NCBI GenBank assembly: GCA_022510745.1
Contig: JAFLSY010000006.1
Span: forward strand, 149,591-213,590
Length of the DNA: 64,000 bases
Origin: Lachnospiraceae bacterium
GTDB taxonomy: Bacteria; Bacillota; Clostridia; Lachnospirales; Lachnospiraceae
Direction: 5' to 3'
Positions 60,901-64,000 of the stretch are shown one piece after another. The notes beneath the pieces were generated by a model, which saw nothing but the letters and a program-made list of their open reading frames with translations, was not told the DNA's origin and searched no databases. Every line of letters begins with the position of its first letter. Positions within the stretch are counted from its first letter, which is position 1. The position numbers and the translations under genes are program-made.

Positions 60901-60949
60901 GAAAAAATGGCTTGCAGAAAACGTTCACGAAAAACAAAAGGTAAACATC

Positions 60950-62425
60950 ATGCTGTTTAACTCGCTTATCTTTATTCTGGTTTTTTTGCCCTTTAGCCTG
61001 CTCGGCTGGTATGGGCTGCAGAAGCTTGCCGATCCGCGGTATGCCAGATTGTTTTTGGTTGGCATGTCTCTATGGTTCTATGGCTATTACAATTTATGGT
61101 ATCTGGCGCTTTTAGGGGGAAGTGTTCTTTTTAATCAAGGCTTCAGCAGGCTGTTTACCCATTGTGGTACACGCGCTAGCCGCAGATGGGTGCTTGGTGC
61201 GGGTCTGATTTTCAATTTGGGTCTGCTATTCTATTTTAAATATTTCAACTTTTTTATTGATAATTGTAATTTCTTGCTGCATACGGACTTGCATATTGAA
61301 AAGATTGCACTGCCTCTTGGTATCAGTTTTTTTACTTTTCAGCAAGTTTCTTTTTTAGTAGATCGTTACAGAGAGGATGCTCCCTGCTATGGTTTCTTGG
61401 AGTATGCCTGTTTTGTGACTTATTTTCCACAGCTGATAGCAGGTCCCATTGTATTGCATAGTGAATTTATACCACAGCTTAAGGAACGGAAAAACAGAAA
61501 GCCTCAGGGGGATCAGTTCTTTGACGGAGTGGCACTGTTCATACTGGGACTGGGAAAAAAGGTGCTGTTAGCAGACGTGCTTGCCATCATGGTGAACGGC
61601 ATATTTGATAATATTGGAATCATTCCATATTATCTGGATGCACCTACAGGACTGTTGACGATCTTCTTTTATATGATGGAACTCTATTTTGATTTCAGCG
61701 GTTACTGTGATATGGCAAGGGGAATAGCTTTCATGTTTGGATTTACGCTGCCGGTGAATTTCCACTCGCCATTAAAAGCGACGTCCGTACAGGATTTCTG
61801 GCGCAGATGGCATATTACTTTATCCCGTTTTCTTACAACCTATATTTATATTCCGCTGGGAGGCAGTTGGAAGGGCAAAGTATGGCAGTGTATCAATATT
61901 TGGATTGTCTTTTTTGTTAGCGGGCTGTGGCATGGAGCTAATTGGACTTTTGTGGTCTTTGGTATGCTGCATGGAACGGCAATCGTGTTGGAGGTGCTTT
62001 TTCCAAAGTTACAGCATGGTCCCAAACGGTTAAAACAGTTTACCACTATGTTGTTTTTCATGCTGACGCTGGTGCTGTTTCGCAGTGATTCCCTGACTAC
62101 AGCCTTTACCTATTTCCGCAGGATGTTCACTGTGGGCTGGAACGGTTATGTAATATGGTCGGCTAATCTCTTGCAGGTGCCGGAAAACTATGCGATCATT
62201 AAGTTTTTACAGCTGCGTTTTCCACAGTATCTTACGCACTTCTATGTGCTATGCTCAGGCACGCTGTTCATTGTCTCTTTGTTGATGATACGAGGCAGGG
62301 AAGCGGAGGAATGGATCAGAGAAAAAGCATGTACTTTGCGGGGCGTGATATGCCTTGCTACCGTGTTTACATGGTCCTTCATATCTTTATCCCAGATCAG
62401 TACTTTTCTATATTTTAATTTTTAA
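60950..62425 (+). CDS. MBOAT-family O-acyltransferase (AlgI/DltB-like)
   Basis: 491 residues with about 11 membrane helices. FYFKYFNFFIDNCNF, PLGISFFTFQQVSFLVDRYR and FVSGLWHGANWTFVVFGMLH, with the invariant catalytic His, identify the AlgI branch. It transfers acyl groups, usually acetyl, across the membrane to a surface polymer. The next gene encodes a single-pass partner, as in AlgI/AlgJ or DltB/DltD pairs. Confidence 0.93.
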   Translation: MLFNSLIFILVFLPFSLLGWYGLQKLADPRYARLFLVGMSLWFYGYYNLWYLALLGGSVLFNQGFSRLFTHCGTRASRRWVLGAGLIFNLGLLFYFKYFNFFIDNCNFLLHTDLHIEKIALPLGISFFTFQQVSFLVDRYREDAPCYGFLEYACFVTYFPQLIAGPIVLHSEFIPQLKERKNRKPQGDQFFDGVALFILGLGKKVLLADVLAIMVNGIFDNIGIIPYYLDAPTGLLTIFFYMMELYFDFSGYCDMARGIAFMFGFTLPVNFHSPLKATSVQDFWRRWHITLSRFLTTYIYIPLGGSWKGKVWQCINIWIVFFVSGLWHGANWTFVVFGMLHGTAIVLEVLFPKLQHGPKRLKQFTTMLFFMLTLVLFRSDSLTTAFTYFRRMFTVGWNGYVIWSANLLQVPENYAIIKFLQLRFPQYLTHFYVLCSGTLFIVSLLMIRGREAEEWIREKACTLRGVICLATVFTWSFISLSQISTFLYFNF

Positions 62426-62434
62426 GGAAACGCT

Positions 62435-63523
62435 ATGAAAGAAAACGTACAAGATAAAAACAAGATATGGACTAAGAAAAAAGCTTTAAAAGCGTTGGCT
62501 GTTGTCATTGCGGCAGAGCTTTTTCTGTTAGCTGTCGTGGTTTTTGTACTGGATCCTTTTTATTTGTATCATGGACCCTGGCTGGGATTACAGCAGACTC
62601 TGTTTGACAGGAATACCCAGATGGCGGGTTCCATACGCAATCTCTCCTATGACAGTGTATTGTTGGGGTCTTCCATGGTGGAAAACTGTGACAGTACTTA
62701 TTTAGATGCAGAGTATGACTGTCATACTTTAAAGATCGTAAAGGGTTCCGGCTCTGTGGCGGATTTATTGTATTATTTGAAGATGGCCCATAGCGAGAAG
62801 GAATTGACCTACGTTTTCTGGGGATTGGATCTTTCGGCACTGGAAGCTCCCAACGAGGTTACCTTGCCGGATATCTACAGTCCCTCGTATCTGTTCACCA
62901 GAACGATATTAGATGATATTCCCTACCTGTTCAATAAAGATGTACTGCTTAAAAAGATACCGTTGATGCTTGCTTATTCCTATACCGGAATCGATACGGG
63001 CGGACAGGCTTATGACTGGTCGGATGACAAGATTTTCAGTGCAGAAAAAGCAATGGAAGCCTATAGGAAACCTGATGAGCCGCTACCCCAGCATTCCATT
63101 GCGGATAAAATTCCCATAATTGATGAAAATATTCGCATGGTGTTGGAAGAAGTTACCACCCATCCTGAAACCAATTATCGGATTTTCTTTCCGCCCTATT
63201 CCATGATGATGTGGGATGACAGATATACAAGCGGTACGGCGGAAGAATATTTTTATATTTTAGAACAGGTGCTGCCTTTATTGCTTACCTGCGAAAATGT
63301 AGAAGTTTATTATTTTCAGTCGGATATAGATATTATCTGCAATCTGGACAATTATATGGATAAAAACCATTATTCCCCTATGATCAACCAGTATATGCTG
63401 GAATGTATGGCGGTCGGAGAGTATCGAGTGACTGAAGAAAATGTGGATGAAGTACTTTCCGGTATGCGGGATGCTTACGAATATATCATAACGGAAGGTA
63501 TCTATAGATATTACGAAAGATAA
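62435..63523 (+). CDS. SGNH-like membrane protein, acyltransferase partner
   Basis: 362 residues. One membrane helix (about 18-40), then an external domain with VLLGSSMVENCDS (nucleophile-type GSS at 78-80), VFWGLDLSALEAP and a C-terminal KNHYSPMINQYML that may supply the His of an SGNH triad. It starts 9 bases after the MBOAT gene and matches the role of AlgJ/DltD-type partners that load acyl groups onto a polymer. The polymer is unknown. Confidence 0.8.
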   Translation: MKENVQDKNKIWTKKKALKALAVVIAAELFLLAVVVFVLDPFYLYHGPWLGLQQTLFDRNTQMAGSIRNLSYDSVLLGSSMVENCDSTYLDAEYDCHTLKIVKGSGSVADLLYYLKMAHSEKELTYVFWGLDLSALEAPNEVTLPDIYSPSYLFTRTILDDIPYLFNKDVLLKKIPLMLAYSYTGIDTGGQAYDWSDDKIFSAEKAMEAYRKPDEPLPQHSIADKIPIIDENIRMVLEEVTTHPETNYRIFFPPYSMMMWDDRYTSGTAEEYFYILEQVLPLLLTCENVEVYYFQSDIDIICNLDNYMDKNHYSPMINQYMLECMAVGEYRVTEENVDEVLSGMRDAYEYIITEGIYRYYER

Positions 63524-63556
63524 AGAAATAATAATCCTAAAATTCCATATTCATAA

Positions 63557-63586
63557 TTGACAAATATTTGTACACAATGCTATAAT
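63557..63586 (+). promoter_or_regulatory. Promoter 1 of the terminal RNA region
   Basis: TTGACA (63557-63562), 18 bases, TATAAT (63581-63586). Both boxes are consensus. Confidence 0.65.
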
Positions 63587-63654
63587 AAAAACCCACCGTC
63601 CGAAAGGATGATGGAAGGAATATTATGTGAAATTAAATTTTTTAAAATTATGTA

Positions 63655-63683
63655 TTGACAATGAATAAATCACGTGGTATTCT
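63655..63683 (+). promoter_or_regulatory. Promoter 2 of the terminal RNA region
   Basis: TTGACA (63655-63660), 17 bases, TATTCT (63678-63683), directly before the structured region. Confidence 0.7.
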
Positions 63684-64000
63684 AAATGAGTTGCGGCCCA
63701 TGAAGGCCGAAAGCTCCGAAAGGAGCGGCACCTTGACAAATAAACAGCAATGCAACCCTGAAAATTCTAAAAGAGAAAAATTTTCAGAACAAGCAAACCA
63801 AGAAACAGTAAAAACGGTAAGGATTAACCAGAGTTAGTCCGGACCGGGAGAAAACGAAGAGTTTGTGTGAGCTGAGCTAAGACAATTCATAAGCCTTCGG
63901 CTTATTTCATTGACTTAGCCCCGCCTATACCCGCTCCCGCAGCCCGTCTTTGCCATGCGAGCATGGAAAGAGCGGTCCGCGAAACCGGGTGCACACAAAG
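63684..64000 (+). ncRNA. Large structured RNA, 3' end outside the window
   Basis: No convincing gene, but many helices: CGGCC/GGCCG (63694-63709); GCTCC-GAAA-GGAGC (63713-63726), a GNRA-capped stem; CTGAAAATT/AATTTTCAG (63758-63787); ATAAGCC-TTC-GGCTTAT inside GCTAAG/CTTAGC and CAAT/ATTG (about 63875-63919); CCATGC-GA-GCATGG inside TCTTT/AAAGA. Long-range pairs include TTTGTGTG with CACACAAA and CGGACC with GGTCCG. A strong promoter stands right before it. Candidate classes to test include raiA and ROOL RNAs; I cannot identify it by eye. Confidence 0.55.

Noticed and set aside
63655..63837. 60-residue frame from TTG/ATG near the right end
   Set aside because: No ribosome site; it starts inside the -35 of a promoter and its sequence is dictated by RNA stems (GNRA hairpin and an AT stem). 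Read as non-coding.

Overview
The window reads as chromosomal DNA of a gut-type member of the Clostridia, most likely Lachnospiraceae. Pointers are strong AGGAGG ribosome sites, TTGACA/TATAAT promoters, the dnaX-ybaB-recR housekeeping block, LytTR and HD-GYP signalling, DUF5711 and MBOAT envelope genes and oxygen-sensitive Fe-S/radical SAM enzymes. This is inference; there is no rRNA gene in the window to settle it. One tRNA-Ser(CGA) is present. No insertion sequence, phage module or CRISPR array was seen.

Left third (1-26300). A partial LysR regulator and a gutted TMEM175-type gene are followed by a run of redox genes: an NTF2-like protein, two aldo/keto reductases, two flavodoxins, a cyclophilin-like protein and a LysR regulator. 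A second unit has a ferredoxin-fused aldo/keto reductase, a carboxymuconolactone decarboxylase-family protein, two SDRs, a flavodoxin lipoprotein and a DUF4405 membrane protein. Next come a MoxR/DUF58/transglutaminase operon, an ABC exporter behind two identical-architecture operators, a LytTR response regulator with its GHKL kinase, two chemoreceptors, and a LysR gene divergent from a cyclophilin-like lipoprotein.

Middle (26300-40000). A REC-HD-GYP-GGDEF protein, a lone BlaI-type repressor and a broken HipB-like HTH gene precede a MarR-MATE-CMD-AKR-FMN reductase operon. A TetR-MFS-ABC-HD-GYP operon follows.

Centre of interest (39900-44750). An HxlR regulator with a conserved cysteine diverges from a 67-residue peptide carrying three CGxxCG modules (an ACGX-type RiPP precursor). 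Its radical SAM/SPASM maturase, a nitroreductase, a methyltransferase, a zinc-type macrodomain and a class M sirtuin (SirTM) follow in one direction with little or no space. Two tandem 20-bp palindromic operators lie between the divergent promoters. The usual SirTM partners (GcvH-L and LplA2) are absent. The layout suggests an electrophile- or redox-inducible unit joining RiPP chemistry to reversible ADP-ribosylation.

Right third (44750-64000). This holds a diguanylate cyclase, a DUF5131 gene, a chemoreceptor, a decay zone (an eroded ABC exporter, a frameshifted lipoprotein, a rubrerythrin scrap), a DUF2798 gene behind a structured leader, and a tRNA-Ser. It continues with a 6-phosphofructokinase, dnaX-ybaB-recR, galM and an envelope cluster (LysM, DUF5711, CvpA, MBOAT, SGNH-like). 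The last 317 bases follow a good promoter and fold into many helices; they look like the 5' part of a large structured RNA cut by the window edge.
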